From: Kitasatospora sp. GP82
GTDB lineage: Bacteria > Actinomycetota > Actinomycetes > Streptomycetales > Streptomycetaceae
NCBI RefSeq assembly: GCF_029892105.1
Contig: NZ_JARZAJ010000003.1
Span: 1 to 64,000, forward strand
DNA: 64,000 bases
Direction: 5' to 3'
The notes beneath the pieces are model-generated. The model saw only the letters and a list, made by a program, of their open reading frames with translations. It had not been told where the DNA came from and did no database searches. The position numbers and the translations under genes are program-made. Of the stretch, positions 8,713-17,649 are shown one piece after another. Numbering within the stretch: the stretch's first letter is position 1; every line of letters starts with the position of its first letter.

Positions 8713-9477
8713 ATGAAGAGCCGGGAAAGCACGACGGCCGAGGGGGCGCGTGACCTCGGGGCCCTGATGGACCGTATCCGCATCGTCGACGACGAGGCGG
8801 CCGAGCGGACGTTGCTCGACGAACTCGTCCGGCCCGGGCGGCCCTTCGTCCTCTCCTTCGTCAACGCGCATGCGGTGAACCTGGGGTGGCACCAGCCGGA
8901 CATGACGGACGGACTGTTCGGCTCGGACCTGCTGCTGCGCGACGGCCTCGGCATGAAGCTGGGGATGAGGGTCTTCGGCCGGCCGTACGGGCGGAACATG
9001 AACGGCACGGACTTCATCCCCAAGGTCGGCCGGGCCTACCGGGGGAAGCGGGTGGCACTCTTCGGCACGCGCTCGCCGTGGTTGGACAACGCGCGGCGCA
9101 CGCTGGAGGCATGGGGGCTGACGGTCGTCGCGAGCCAGGAGGGGTTCGACCCGCCGGAGTCGTACGTGCGGCTGGCCGCGGCGACGAAGCCGGACCTCAT
9201 CCTCCTGGCCATGGGAATGCCGAAGCAGGAGGCCGTCAGCGTGAAGCTGCGCGAGGCCCTCTCGCACCCGGTGCTCATCGTGAACGGGGGCGCCGTTCTC
9301 GACCACCTCGGCGGCAAGGTGCCAAGGGCGCCGCTCGTCATGCGCAGGACCGGAACGGAGTGGCTGTTCCGCCTGGCGGTGGAACCCAGGCGGCTGTTCG
9401 GCCGCTACGTCATCGGCATCCCCGTCTTCTGCTCCCGCATGGCCAGGGTCCGGCTGTCCGGTGGATCCTTCCGCTGA
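8713..9477 (+). CDS. WecG/TagA/CpsF-family glycosyltransferase
   Basis: 254 residues, the normal size for GT26. Landmarks are FVNAHAVNLGWHQPD, LLRDGLGMKLGMR (the Asp proposed as catalytic base), RNMNGTDFIPKV, KRVALFGTRSPWLDNA, PDLILLAMGMPKQE and LIVNGGAVLDHLGGKVPRAP. Family members add ManNAc or a related sugar to a lipid-linked GlcNAc on the cytoplasmic side. The last 50 residues are basic and probably membrane-associating (EWLFRLAVEPRRLFGRY). GGGAG lies six bases before the ATG. It ends 48 bases from the convergent Wzz-like gene. Confidence 0.88.
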   Translation: MKSRESTTAEGARDLGALMDRIRIVDDEAAERTLLDELVRPGRPFVLSFVNAHAVNLGWHQPDMTDGLFGSDLLLRDGLGMKLGMRVFGRPYGRNMNGTDFIPKVGRAYRGKRVALFGTRSPWLDNARRTLEAWGLTVVASQEGFDPPESYVRLAAATKPDLILLAMGMPKQEAVSVKLREALSHPVLIVNGGAVLDHLGGKVPRAPLVMRRTGTEWLFRLAVEPRRLFGRYVIGIPVFCSRMARVRLSGGSFR

Positions 9478-9525
9478 CCGCAACCGCCTTCCCAGGGGCG
9501 GCCGTTGGCCGGCCACCTGCCCACG

Positions 9526-10173
9526 TTACGCGGGGACGGCCCGGGCCCGCCCTCGCCGCCGGCTGGCACGCGAGCGCAGGTACTCGTCCGTCCAGAGCGC
9601 ACCCGCCACCCCACCCAGCACCCCGAGCGCGGCCACCCCGACCAGACCCCGGCTCCTGACGCCGAGCACGGGCAGCGCGGTGGGCGGGACCAGCTGGTCG
9701 CTGGTGATGTACCGCTGCTTCGGGACGTTCAGGCCGTCCTGCAACTTGCGCAGCTCGGTGCCGAAGTGCTGGACGATCACGCCGACTTCGCGGTCGGCCT
9801 CCTTCGGATCGCCGCCCTTCACACTGATCTCCACGGTCGGGACGACGTACGCCTCGGTCTTGGTGGTACCCGTGTTGCGCGGGGCCAGGTCGAAGTCCCC
9901 GCCCACCCCGGCCCGCCGGAGCTCGGCCGTGCCCGACGGGCTCTTCATGACGGTGACCACCGCCGCCCCGATGACCGCCAGCGACGGGCGGAAGTCCGTC
10001 ATCCCGGTCGGATCCTGCCGCGTCTCGGGCGGCTTGACCCGGACCACGGCAGCGGACCGGTACACCGCCTCAGGCTTCGCCACGACCACCGCACCGGCCA
10101 AGGTCACCACCGCCGCCAGCACCAGCACATACCAGCGCCGCAGCAGAGCACGTACCACACCGCGAAAGGACAT
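9526..10173 (-). CDS. Wzz/YveK-like chain-length determinant protein
   Basis: 215 residues with a transmembrane segment near each end (about residues 14-32, YVLVLAAVVTLAGAVVVA; and about 178-198, GLVGVAALGVLGGVAGALW) around an extracytoplasmic domain. This is the topology of Wzz-type co-polymerases, and the start MSFRGVVRALLRRWYVL matches the usual FxRVLRRRWW opening. No kinase domain is fused, and no tyrosine-rich tail is present. It should set polymer length in the Wzy pathway. It is divergent from a second, similar gene at 10365; two such proteins in one locus suggest paired or substrate-specific length control. Confidence 0.8.
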   Translation of the reverse strand: MSFRGVVRALLRRWYVLVLAAVVTLAGAVVVAKPEAVYRSAAVVRVKPPETRQDPTGMTDFRPSLAVIGAAVVTVMKSPSGTAELRRAGVGGDFDLAPRNTGTTKTEAYVVPTVEISVKGGDPKEADREVGVIVQHFGTELRKLQDGLNVPKQRYITSDQLVPPTALPVLGVRSRGLVGVAALGVLGGVAGALWTDEYLRSRASRRRGRARAVPA

Positions 10174-10364
10174 CGTCTCCCCACTCCGCTGCGCATCCTC
10201 TCACCCGAACGGGCCGCTCCGAACTGGATTGCGGGAGTTCGGTGATTGTTCTCCGCCGAATCCCCATTCCAACTAGGCTCAGCCGGGGGTGTCTTGACAG
10301 GGCTCCCGGCCGACGGCCGGGGCGACTGCGACACTGGGGCGCAGGAACGGCCTCAGGGGGAGAA

Positions 10365-11078
10365 ATGTTGGACATGCGCGAGGTCCTTCGAGTGATCCGC
10401 AAACGCTGGTACGTCACACTGCCGATCGTGCTGATCACGATCGCGCTGTCCGCGGTGGCCAACACGGTGCTGCCGACGACCTACCAGTCCCAGTGCTCGA
10501 TCTCACTGCTGAACTCGCCGGACGTCGCCGCCCAGGCACCGAACAACGGCAATCCGTTCCTGACCTTCAGTCAGGCACTGACCGTCACCGCCGACTTCCT
10601 GGGGCGTCGGCTGAGCTCGGACGAGTCCGCCAAGGAGCTCAAGGCCCGCGGGCTCACCGGCGAGTACGGGGTGAAGCTGGCGGACAACGCGATGGGGCCC
10701 TTCCTCACACTGACCGTGACCGGACCGAACCCGGCCCAGGTGGAGAAGTCGATCGCGGTGCTCAACACCTATGCCGCCGATCAGTTGAAGGCGATCCAGG
10801 CCGAGCAGAAGGCGCCGGCCGGTTCGCAGATCGCCTCGACGGTGATCGTCCCGCCGCAGGCGCCGCAGGCGCAGACGAAGACCAAGCTCCAGTCCGTGGC
10901 GCTGATCGCGCTGGGGGGCCTGGCGGTCGCCTTCCTCTCCGGGTTCGTCGCCGAGAACCTGGCCGGTGTGCTCCAGCGGCGGCGGGCCCGCTCCCGCAAG
11001 CACGGCAGCGCAGCCGCCGACACCGACGACGAGGCGCCCGGCCAGCAGGCCGAGCCGTCCCTGGCCGCGGGAAGGTAG
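10365..11078 (+). CDS. Second Wzz-like chain-length determinant protein
   Basis: 237 residues. MREVLRVIRKRWYVTLPIVLI opens a first membrane helix, an external domain follows (YQSQCSISLLNSP ... FLTLTVTGPNPAQVEKSIAVL), and a second helix lies near residues 180-202 (SVALIALGGLAVAFLSGFVA). The cytoplasmic tail is acidic and low in complexity (AAADTDDEAPGQQAEPS). There are two ATGs: this one is only two bases from GGGGGAG, while the ATG at 10374 has more usual spacing and may be the real start. The O-antigen-ligase-like gene begins eight bases after the stop, so the two are probably co-transcribed and cooperate in polymerisation. Confidence 0.8.
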   Translation: MLDMREVLRVIRKRWYVTLPIVLITIALSAVANTVLPTTYQSQCSISLLNSPDVAAQAPNNGNPFLTFSQALTVTADFLGRRLSSDESAKELKARGLTGEYGVKLADNAMGPFLTLTVTGPNPAQVEKSIAVLNTYAADQLKAIQAEQKAPAGSQIASTVIVPPQAPQAQTKTKLQSVALIALGGLAVAFLSGFVAENLAGVLQRRRARSRKHGSAAADTDDEAPGQQAEPSLAAGR

Positions 11079-11085
11079 GACCCGC

Positions 11086-12477
11086 GTGACCGATCGTCGG
11101 ACAGGACCCGGGGCCGAGGCTCCACCGCGCCCCGCACCGGCCGCGCGGCCGACCGCCGGGACGGCGGCCAAGCAGACCGGCGCGTACGGGATGGACGCCG
11201 TCACGGTACTCACCGGCTACGTCCTGCTGGCGATGTTCATCCCGTCCAACCTGGTCCTGCCGGGTATGGGCGGGGTCGGCACCCCGGCGAACTTCTTCGC
11301 CCTGCTCGCACTGCTGTGGTACCTCGCCGCCTGGCTGACCGAACGGATCACCCCGGCCAGGGGCACCCACGCCCCGCGCATCGCCATGGTGGTGTTCGCC
11401 GCGGCGGCACTGCTGGCGTATGTCGCCTGCGCCGGGCGGCCCGCCCTGACGAAGGAAATGCAGGGCGCCGACCGGGGGTTGATCGCGCTGCTGGTGTGGA
11501 CGGGGCTGGTGGTGGTCTCCTCCGCCGGGATCAGGGGCCGGGCCAGGCTGGAGGTACTGCTGCGGCGGATGGTGATTTGCGCGAGCATCGTCGCGCTGCT
11601 CGGCTGGTACGACTTCCTCACCCACACCAACATCGCCTCCTCGATGCACTTCCCCGGCCTGAAGTCGAGCGCCGCCGAGCTGGAGACGATGAGCCGGGGC
11701 GGGTTCACCCGGCCGCGCGGCACCACCGCCCAGCCGTTGGAGTTCAGCGGAATGCTGTCGATGCTGCTGCCGTTCGCCGTGCAGCAGGCCTTCGACCCGG
11801 CCCGCTTCGACCGGGGACGGCTGCGCCGGTGGCTGCCGGTGCTGCTGATCGGCGGCGCGCTGCCGCTGTCGGTCTCCCGGACGGGCATCATCGGCGTCGG
11901 CGTCGCCCTGCTGGCCATGCTCCCGGCCTGGCGGCCGCAGCGGCGCGGGTACGTGCTGGGCACGGTCGCGGTGGGCGTACTCGCTCTCGGAGCGGCGGTA
12001 CCAGGGCTGTTGAGCACCCTGACCGGCCTGTTCAGTTCCTTCTTCGGCAACACCGACGACAGCACCCAGGCCCGTACCGGCGACTACGCCAAGATCTTCG
12101 ACTATATGAAGGACTCGCCGTGGATCGGCCACGGCATGGGCACCTTCATCCCCGAGCTCTACTTCTTCACCGACAACATGTACCTGCTGACCGCCGCCGA
12201 GATGGGCGTCTTCGGGATCTGTGCCCTGCTGCTGCTCTTCCTCACCGGACTGCACTGCGGCGGCGCCGCCCGACGCCTGGCCCAGGACCAGCCCACTCGC
12301 GAGCTCGCCCAGTGCTTCGTCGCGGCCGCGGCCGTCGCACTCGTCAGCAGCGCCACCTTCGACTCGCTGGGATTCCCCATGTTCGCCGGTATGTTCTTCC
12401 TGCTGCTCGGGGCGGGCGGCAACCTGCTCGGCAGCCTCCGCCACCCGGTCAACACCTCTGTCGGAGCAGCCCGGTGA
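11086..12477 (+). CDS. O-antigen ligase/polymerase-like membrane protein
   Basis: 463 residues with about ten hydrophobic helices, a Pro/Ala-rich N-terminal tail of some 35 residues and a large external loop containing HFPGLKSSAAELETMSRGGF and TRPRGTTAQPLEFS. The central block PLSVSRTGIIGVGVALLAML, where SRTG is the conserved Wzy_C/WaaL arginine motif, and SPWIGHGMGTF identify the family. It should polymerise repeat units or attach glycan chains on the outer membrane face. GTG start eight bases after the Wzz-like gene with GGAAGG upstream; the flippase gene overlaps its end by four bases, a tight translational coupling. Confidence 0.85.
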   Translation: MTDRRTGPGAEAPPRPAPAARPTAGTAAKQTGAYGMDAVTVLTGYVLLAMFIPSNLVLPGMGGVGTPANFFALLALLWYLAAWLTERITPARGTHAPRIAMVVFAAAALLAYVACAGRPALTKEMQGADRGLIALLVWTGLVVVSSAGIRGRARLEVLLRRMVICASIVALLGWYDFLTHTNIASSMHFPGLKSSAAELETMSRGGFTRPRGTTAQPLEFSGMLSMLLPFAVQQAFDPARFDRGRLRRWLPVLLIGGALPLSVSRTGIIGVGVALLAMLPAWRPQRRGYVLGTVAVGVLALGAAVPGLLSTLTGLFSSFFGNTDDSTQARTGDYAKIFDYMKDSPWIGHGMGTFIPELYFFTDNMYLLTAAEMGVFGICALLLLFLTGLHCGGAARRLAQDQPTRELAQCFVAAAAVALVSSATFDSLGFPMFAGMFFLLLGAGGNLLGSLRHPVNTSVGAAR

Positions 12478-13940
12478 CTCTCGGTGCCAAGGTCAGGGCG
12501 GGTGCGCGGCTCAGCCTGCTGAACACCGTGGTCATCCGGATCGGCAACTTCGCCGCCGGTGTGGTGCTGGCCCGTACTCTGCTCGGTCCGCGCGAGTGGG
12601 GTCTGTACGCCGTCGGCATGGTCGCACTCGGCGTGCTGCTGTCGGCCAACGAGATGGGCGTCAGTCTGGCGATCATCCGCTGGGACCGCGACGTCAAGGA
12701 GTTCGCGCCGACCGTCGTCACGCTCTCGGTGCTCTCCAGCAGCACGCTCTACGCGCTGCTGTACGTCGCCGCCCCCGCCACCGCGCGTGCGCTCGGCTCC
12801 CCCGACGCGACGACCATGCTGCGGGTCCTGTGCTTCTCGGTGGTCATCGACGGCGTCGCCTGCGTACCCAACCAGGTGATCGCCCGGGAGTTCCGCCAGG
12901 GCGCCCGGATGGCCCTCGACCTGCTCAACTTCGTGGTCACCACCGCCACCACGCTCGGCTTCGCCTACACCGGCGCAGGGGCGATGAGCTTCGCCTGGGG
13001 CGCGCTCGCGGGCAACCTCTGCGCACTGGCCGGGTGCGCGATCGCCGTACCCGGCGTGCTGCGCCCGGGCTGGAACAGCGCCGAGGCCCGCGCGCTGATC
13101 TCCTTCGGCCTGCCGCTCGCCGGGGCCAGCCTGCTGGTGCTCGCCATGCTCAACGTGGACTCGGTGGTGACGGGCGCACTGCTCGGCCCCGTCGCCCTCG
13201 GCTTCTACCAACTCGCCTTCAACGTCTCCAGCTGGCCGGTGCGCAGCATCTCGGAGGCCGCCCGCCGGATCTCCTTTGCGGGGTTCTCAAGAGTGGCCGA
13301 CTCCCGCCAGGCGCTGGCGGACGCCTTCGGGCGGGGGCTCGGCCTGCTGATGGCGGCGGCCGTACCGCCGTGCGTCCTGCTCGCGACCCTCGCCGAACCG
13401 GCCGTGGCCACCATCTACGGCGAGCGCTGGGCCCCGGCGGCCGGCGCGCTGCGGTTCCTGGCGCTGCTCGGACTGCTGCGGATCGCCTACGAGTTGGCCT
13501 ACGACTGTCTGGCGGCGGCGGGGCGGCGCAGTTCGCTGATCGGAGTGCAGGGGCTGTGGCTGGCCGCCCTGATCCCGGCGCTGCTGTTCGGGGCCGGCCG
13601 CTGGGGCATCACCGGCGTCGGGGTCGGGCATCTGGTGGTGGCGGCGGTCCTGGTGGCACCCGCCTTCGGGTGGGCGCTGCGGCGGGCCGGGGTGGGCGGC
13701 GGGGTGGTCCTGCGGGCCTGTGCCCGGCCGTTCCTCGGCGGGCTGCTGATGGCTGCGGTCTCCCTGCTGGTCCACCGGTGGTCCGGCGAGGCCCGCTGGG
13801 GGATGTTCGCGGCGGGCGCGCTGGCGCTGGCGGTGTACGTGCCGGTGGTGCTGCCGATGCGGCGGCTGCTGCGCAGCGAGCCTCCTGCGGTCCCGGAGGT
13901 GCACGAGGAACGGGTTCTGGCGGCGGAGGGCGAGCGGTAG
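12474..13940 (+). CDS. Wzx-like polysaccharide flippase
   Basis: 488 residues, 12-14 hydrophobic segments, MOP-superfamily layout. N-terminal LLNTVVIRIGNFAAGVVLAR and LLGPREWGLYAVG match the opening of Polysacc_synt proteins; LISFGLPLAGASLLVLAMLN, VDSVVTGALLGPVALGFYQL and IYGERWAPAAGALRFLALLG are further family hallmarks. It should move the lipid-linked repeat unit across the membrane. The GTG start overlaps the preceding stop (GTGA). The C-terminus is short, basic then acidic (LRRAG...EVHEERVLAAEGER). The following glycosyltransferase starts within its stop codon. Confidence 0.87.
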   Translation: MTLGAKVRAGARLSLLNTVVIRIGNFAAGVVLARTLLGPREWGLYAVGMVALGVLLSANEMGVSLAIIRWDRDVKEFAPTVVTLSVLSSSTLYALLYVAAPATARALGSPDATTMLRVLCFSVVIDGVACVPNQVIAREFRQGARMALDLLNFVVTTATTLGFAYTGAGAMSFAWGALAGNLCALAGCAIAVPGVLRPGWNSAEARALISFGLPLAGASLLVLAMLNVDSVVTGALLGPVALGFYQLAFNVSSWPVRSISEAARRISFAGFSRVADSRQALADAFGRGLGLLMAAAVPPCVLLATLAEPAVATIYGERWAPAAGALRFLALLGLLRIAYELAYDCLAAAGRRSSLIGVQGLWLAALIPALLFGAGRWGITGVGVGHLVVAAVLVAPAFGWALRRAGVGGGVVLRACARPFLGGLLMAAVSLLVHRWSGEARWGMFAAGALALAVYVPVVLPMRRLLRSEPPAVPEVHEERVLAAEGER

Positions 13941-14749
13941 TGGCGGCGGCACTGATCCGGGACGGGATCCGGCACGGCAAGCGGCTGTTGCGGGGCACCT
14001 TCGGGTTCCTGCGGCTGATGGAGGCCCGGAACAAGGCGGTACTCGGCTGGACGGCCGTCGGGCTGCGCCGCCGGGAGGACGCCGAGGTCCGCAGGCTGGC
14101 CGCCGTCCTCGGGCGGCGTCCGTCCGCCCTGGTGGCCACGGTCGTTCCGACCTACCGCCGCCCCGAGGGGCTGCGGCGGGCGGTGGCGACGGCCTTGGCG
14201 CAGACCGTACGGGACCAGGTGGTGATCGTGGTGGACGACGGCGCGGGGCTTCCCGAACTCCCGGACGATCCACGGCTGTTCGCGGTGAGTCTGGCGCGCA
14301 ATGCGGCGGTGGCCGGGGTGGTGCGCAATGTCGGGATCCGGCTCACCTCGTCGCGGTACGTCGCCTTCCTGGACGACGACAACGAGTGGGAGCCCGACCA
14401 TCTGGAGCGCGCCATCGAGGTGTTGAGCGCCCCGGGCGGCCCGGATGCCGTCTACACGGCGCTGCGGCGGCTGCGGCCCGACGGCAGTGAGATGGATGTG
14501 CTGTCGGTTCCCTTCGATCGGCGGCACGCGGCCGAGGAGGGGTTCCTGGACACCAACGCGGTCGTCGCCCGGCGCACCGGGGCACTGCACTTCAGCCGCT
14601 TGCGGCGGCCCCCGCAGGTGGTCCCGCGCGAGGACTGGGAGTTGGTCTTCCGTTACAGCCGAAGCCACCGGGTCGAACACCTGCCCGTGCCGACCGTGCG
14701 CTATCTGGTCAACCCTGCGAGTTACTGGTCCAGCTGGTCCGAACACTGA
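13940..14749 (+). CDS. GT2-family glycosyltransferase
   Basis: 269 residues. An N-terminal basic segment of about 60 residues precedes a GT-A domain: ALVATVVPTYRRPEGLRRAV, QVVIVVDDGAG, ARNAAVAGVVRNVGIRLTSS, YVAFLDDDNEWEPDH (the DXD metal/nucleotide site) and REDWELVFRYS. The start GTG shares its first base with the TAG stop of the flippase (TAGTG), so translation is probably coupled. It likely adds one sugar of the repeat unit. Last gene of the plus-strand Wzz-Wzy-Wzx group; a hairpin lies downstream. Confidence 0.85.
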   Translation: MAAALIRDGIRHGKRLLRGTFGFLRLMEARNKAVLGWTAVGLRRREDAEVRRLAAVLGRRPSALVATVVPTYRRPEGLRRAVATALAQTVRDQVVIVVDDGAGLPELPDDPRLFAVSLARNAAVAGVVRNVGIRLTSSRYVAFLDDDNEWEPDHLERAIEVLSAPGGPDAVYTALRRLRPDGSEMDVLSVPFDRRHAAEEGFLDTNAVVARRTGALHFSRLRRPPQVVPREDWELVFRYSRSHRVEHLPVPTVRYLVNPASYWSSWSEH

Positions 14750-14816
14750 GCTCCGAACGCGATCGCCGTCAACCACTGCACCAACTGAACCACCGAGGCA
14801 TCCGAGGACGTCGCCG

Positions 14817-14840
14817 CCGGCCGCTTCCTGAAGCGGCCGG
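14817..14840. terminator. Bidirectional hairpin between convergent units
   Basis: CCGGCCGCTT, loop CCTG, AAGCGGCCGG: a perfect 10-bp stem between the GT2 stop (14749) and the stop of the convergent NuoF-like gene (14862). It can serve both strands. Confidence 0.7.
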
Positions 14841-14861
14841 GTCGGCCACCTGCCAGAGGTG

Positions 14862-16349
14862 TCACCCACGTTGCCGGATCTGCAGGGCGAGTGCCGGGCA
14901 CTGGTTCACCGCGCGGCCGGCCTCGTGCTCCTGCCAGGCGGCAACGGGCATGCTGTTCTGCGCGGGGTAGCCGTGCGGGCCGAGTCGGATCAGGTCGGGT
15001 GCCAGCACGGCGCACAGGCCGTGGCCCGCACATCGGGACCAGTCCACCTCCAGCCGGGCACCCTCCGCACGCGGGAGCGGCAGCGCCCCGCGCACCGGGC
15101 GGCCGCAGCCGGGTCCGGACGCGTGCGCGGCGACGTCCCGTGCGAACACGTCGAGCGCGGACAGTACGAAGCGGGCCGTACCGTCCGGGTGTGCGCAGGC
15201 GCCCCGGCCCTGAGCCGCGGTGACGGCGCGCCGTACCTCCTCCAGCGCGTCGGACTCGGCAGCTCCGGCGCCGGCCGCCAGGGCGGCGAGGGCCTCGGCG
15301 GCGTCGGGCAGTCCGCGCTTGCACGGTCCGCACTGCCCGGCCGATTCCGCCGCCAGCCAGGCCGCGACCCGGGCGATCTCGCCGACCGGGCAGGTGTCGG
15401 CGGGGAGCGCGACGATCGCCCCGGCACCGAGCGTTCCGCCCAGGCCGTCGAGCCCGGCCCTGGACAGCGGTGCGTCCACGGCGTCCCGGGGGTGCAGCCA
15501 GGCGCCGTGGTAACCGCCCACCAGTACCCCCTCCCCCGCCGTGACACCGCAGGAGTCGAGTACCGGTCCCAGGCGCGTCCCGGCGGACACCTCGACCACC
15601 AGCGGATCGGCCGCCGGCCGGTTGACTGTCAGCAGAACCGTCCCGGGCTCGGCGATGGTGCCGACGGCGATGTAGGCGTCCGGGCCGAGGCGGGCGGCGA
15701 CGGCGAGCTGCGCCCATGTCTCGGCGTTGGACAGCAGCGTCGGGCGTCGGCGCACGCCACCTGTTCCGCCGTCGGCCGCACGGGCCTTCAGCGGCGGCGG
15801 CAGGACCGGCAGTCCGTTGACCCCGCGGATCAGCGCTCCCGACTCCCCGGCGACGAAGCGTTCGGGCAGGCACACGGTGCGGGCCGGGCAGGGCAGGTCG
15901 GGCCGCTCCGCGAGGGCGGCGGGGATCGAGATCTCCCCGGGGCCGCCCGCGGCGACGCCTATCACGAGCTCCTCGGCCCCGAAGGCGGCTGCGGCCAGGC
16001 AGGCACCGTCCAGGACGAGGTGCGGCGCGCGGGCGAGCAGCATCCTGTCCTTGACGCTGGGCGGTTCGCCCTCGGTGCCGTTCACCACGACGACGAGCCG
16101 GGCGTCGGTGCGGTCGGCGGCAGCCAGCGCGGCACGTGCCTTGCGTGCGAAGGGGAAGCCGGCGCCGCCGCGTCCCCGAAGACCGATGCGGTCGGCCAGG
16201 GCCAGCAGGCCCTCGCGCTCGAAGTGGGGGAGCGGCCCGTGGACGTGTGTGTGCGCGCCGAGGTCCAGCCGCCGGCGGCGGTCCAGCCCGGCGGTCAGCC
16301 GGGCGGGCCCCAGCGGCCGTACCTGCGGCAGCTCCAGCGCGGTGCTCAC
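14862..16349 (-). CDS. NuoF-like flavoprotein fused to a C-terminal 3Fe-4S ferredoxin
   Basis: 495 residues. The first about 330 residues follow complex-I NuoF: GLRGRGGAGFPFARK (FMN/NADH loop), VVNGTEGEPPSVKDR, an SLBB-like domain (VEVSAGTRLGPVLDSCGV) and GGYHGAWL. The N3-type cluster region reads SAGQCGPCKRG ... GACAH: the first of the four usual cysteines is alanine here. The last about 65 residues are an added ferredoxin, VDWSRCAGHGLCAVLAP with NQCPALAL (C-x5-C ... CP), as in 3Fe-4S ferredoxins. It probably passes electrons from NAD(P)H through FMN and Fe-S to the membrane partner, whose gene lies immediately upstream and overlaps the start by four bases. Electron acceptor unknown. Confidence 0.8.
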   Translation of the reverse strand: MSTALELPQVRPLGPARLTAGLDRRRRLDLGAHTHVHGPLPHFEREGLLALADRIGLRGRGGAGFPFARKARAALAAADRTDARLVVVVNGTEGEPPSVKDRMLLARAPHLVLDGACLAAAAFGAEELVIGVAAGGPGEISIPAALAERPDLPCPARTVCLPERFVAGESGALIRGVNGLPVLPPPLKARAADGGTGGVRRRPTLLSNAETWAQLAVAARLGPDAYIAVGTIAEPGTVLLTVNRPAADPLVVEVSAGTRLGPVLDSCGVTAGEGVLVGGYHGAWLHPRDAVDAPLSRAGLDGLGGTLGAGAIVALPADTCPVGEIARVAAWLAAESAGQCGPCKRGLPDAAEALAALAAGAGAAESDALEEVRRAVTAAQGRGACAHPDGTARFVLSALDVFARDVAAHASGPGCGRPVRGALPLPRAEGARLEVDWSRCAGHGLCAVLAPDLIRLGPHGYPAQNSMPVAAWQEHEAGRAVNQCPALALQIRQRG

Positions 16350-17326
16350 CGCCTACCCCCCTGCCGAGGCACGCCCGTAGCCGTGGACGCGAAACCCGGC
16401 GACCCGCCCTGGACGGGCAGCGGGCGGGGGACGGCCGCCGAGTCACGCACCGGCCTGCCGTGCCGACCCCGGGCCCGGGCCAGACCGGACGGTGGCTGCC
16501 CGAAGTACCCCGCCGAGGGTGCGGACAGATCCGCGAGAGCGGCCGGGAGCGGGGTAGTGGGTCGGTACGCCTTCAAGCCGCGTCGGTGCCGGGTGCGGGT
16601 CTTACTGCGGCCGGCGAAGGCGAGGGCGCGGACCAGGAGTGCGAGTGCCACCACGGCCGCGCACAGGCCGTAGCTCCACACCACCCAGGCGTGCGCCTGC
16701 CGACCCGCCGACAGGCCGTGCGCCAGGGCGATCGGCCAGCATGCGTACGCCGACGCGTGCAGGACCCGCCACAGCCACGGGCGACGGCTGCCCGCGAACC
16801 GGCCGCGAAGCGCGCCGGTCGCCGCGACCAGGACGAGCAGGTCCGCGGCGACCGTTCCCAGACTCACCGCGAAGGCGGCGCCGCCGCTGAACGGGAGTAC
16901 CGCGGTCGACGGGGCGGCATGGCGTTCCACGACCTTGACCGCGATATGGGTGCTCAGGAAGCCCAGCGCGGCGACGGCGGTCGCCCGGTGCACCGACTGG
17001 ACGGCTACGCGCAACCGGGGCGTCAGCACCAACCGGTCGGTGGCGGCGAGTCCGCACACCACGGCGGCGGTCAGCGCGAGCAGGGTGAAGACCCCGACGA
17101 AGTAGTCCAGGAAAACCATCGTCCGGTCGGCCGCCGCCGACAGCGCGCTGTCGGCGGCGGATCCGGCGAGGGGGGCGGCGCTTTCGTTCACGGCCCACAG
17201 CAGGACGGCACCGATCGCGACCGAGGCACAGACCGGCAGTGCGACCACAGCGGAACGCAGCGCGTACCGCCGACCGCGCCTGCCGGGGGTGCGGCGGTGC
17301 TTCAACCGCGAGCTGCGGGCTGTCAT
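16346..17326 (-). CDS. Cytochrome-b/ferric-reductase-like membrane protein
   Basis: 326 residues. After a basic N-terminus (RRTPGRRGRRYALRS) there are about six hydrophobic helices up to residue 230. Two histidine pairs spaced about 13 residues apart in single helices, HRATAVAALGFLSTHI (about 110-124) and HASAYACWPIALAHG (about 187-201), are the bis-heme pattern of ferric-reductase-like transmembrane proteins. The C-terminal about 90 residues are basic, Pro/Gly-rich and probably cytoplasmic. It is the first gene of a two-gene operon and its stop overlaps the NuoF-like start, so I infer one membrane redox complex. ATG at 17326. Confidence 0.78.
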   Translation of the reverse strand: MTARSSRLKHRRTPGRRGRRYALRSAVVALPVCASVAIGAVLLWAVNESAAPLAGSAADSALSAAADRTMVFLDYFVGVFTLLALTAAVVCGLAATDRLVLTPRLRVAVQSVHRATAVAALGFLSTHIAVKVVERHAAPSTAVLPFSGGAAFAVSLGTVAADLLVLVAATGALRGRFAGSRRPWLWRVLHASAYACWPIALAHGLSAGRQAHAWVVWSYGLCAAVVALALLVRALAFAGRSKTRTRHRRGLKAYRPTTPLPAALADLSAPSAGYFGQPPSGLARARGRHGRPVRDSAAVPRPLPVQGGSPGFASTATGVPRQGGRR

Positions 17327-17507
17327 GCGTACCTCCGAACGTCAGGCTCTGCCTCTGCGCGATCGCCTGCGGTCGGCCGGCGCCCGGACACCCGGTCCGG
17401 GAACGAGCGCCGTCCGGTCCCGGGACCACCAGCGCTCGACGATGCACCCATTGTTAGTGGACAATCAAGGCAGTTCCAACAGTCCTCGGTACGACGCAGG
17501 ACAGTAG

Positions 17508-17528
17508 GAGCCCCCTTGCCAGGGGCTC
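17508..17528 (-). terminator. Second, weaker hairpin downstream of the methyltransferase
   Basis: GAGCCCC, loop CTTGCCA, GGGGCTC: a perfect 7-bp stem with no T-run. It lies about 170 bases past the methyltransferase stop in the minus direction and upstream of the redox operon. Confidence 0.4.
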
Positions 17529-17624
17529 GCTGCTGTCAGCGGCACGGGGAAGACACCTACGATCGGCCGCAGTAGAGACCGAGGCCGCCGTAACTGGGCT
17601 CACACCGCCGGGCCACGATCGACA

Positions 17625-17649
17625 GCGGAGCGTCATCGGACGACTCCGC
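17625..17649 (-). terminator. Terminator of the methyltransferase gene
   Basis: GCGGAGCGTC, loop ATCG, GACG-A-CTCCGC: a 10-bp stem with one bulged A, starting about 48 bases beyond the methyltransferase stop on the minus strand. Confidence 0.6.

Noticed and set aside
10294-10322. TTGACA as a -35 box before the second Wzz-like gene
   Set aside because: TTGACA at 10294-10299 is not followed by a TA-rich -10 at 16-19 bases; a TAGGCT at 10274 is on the wrong side.
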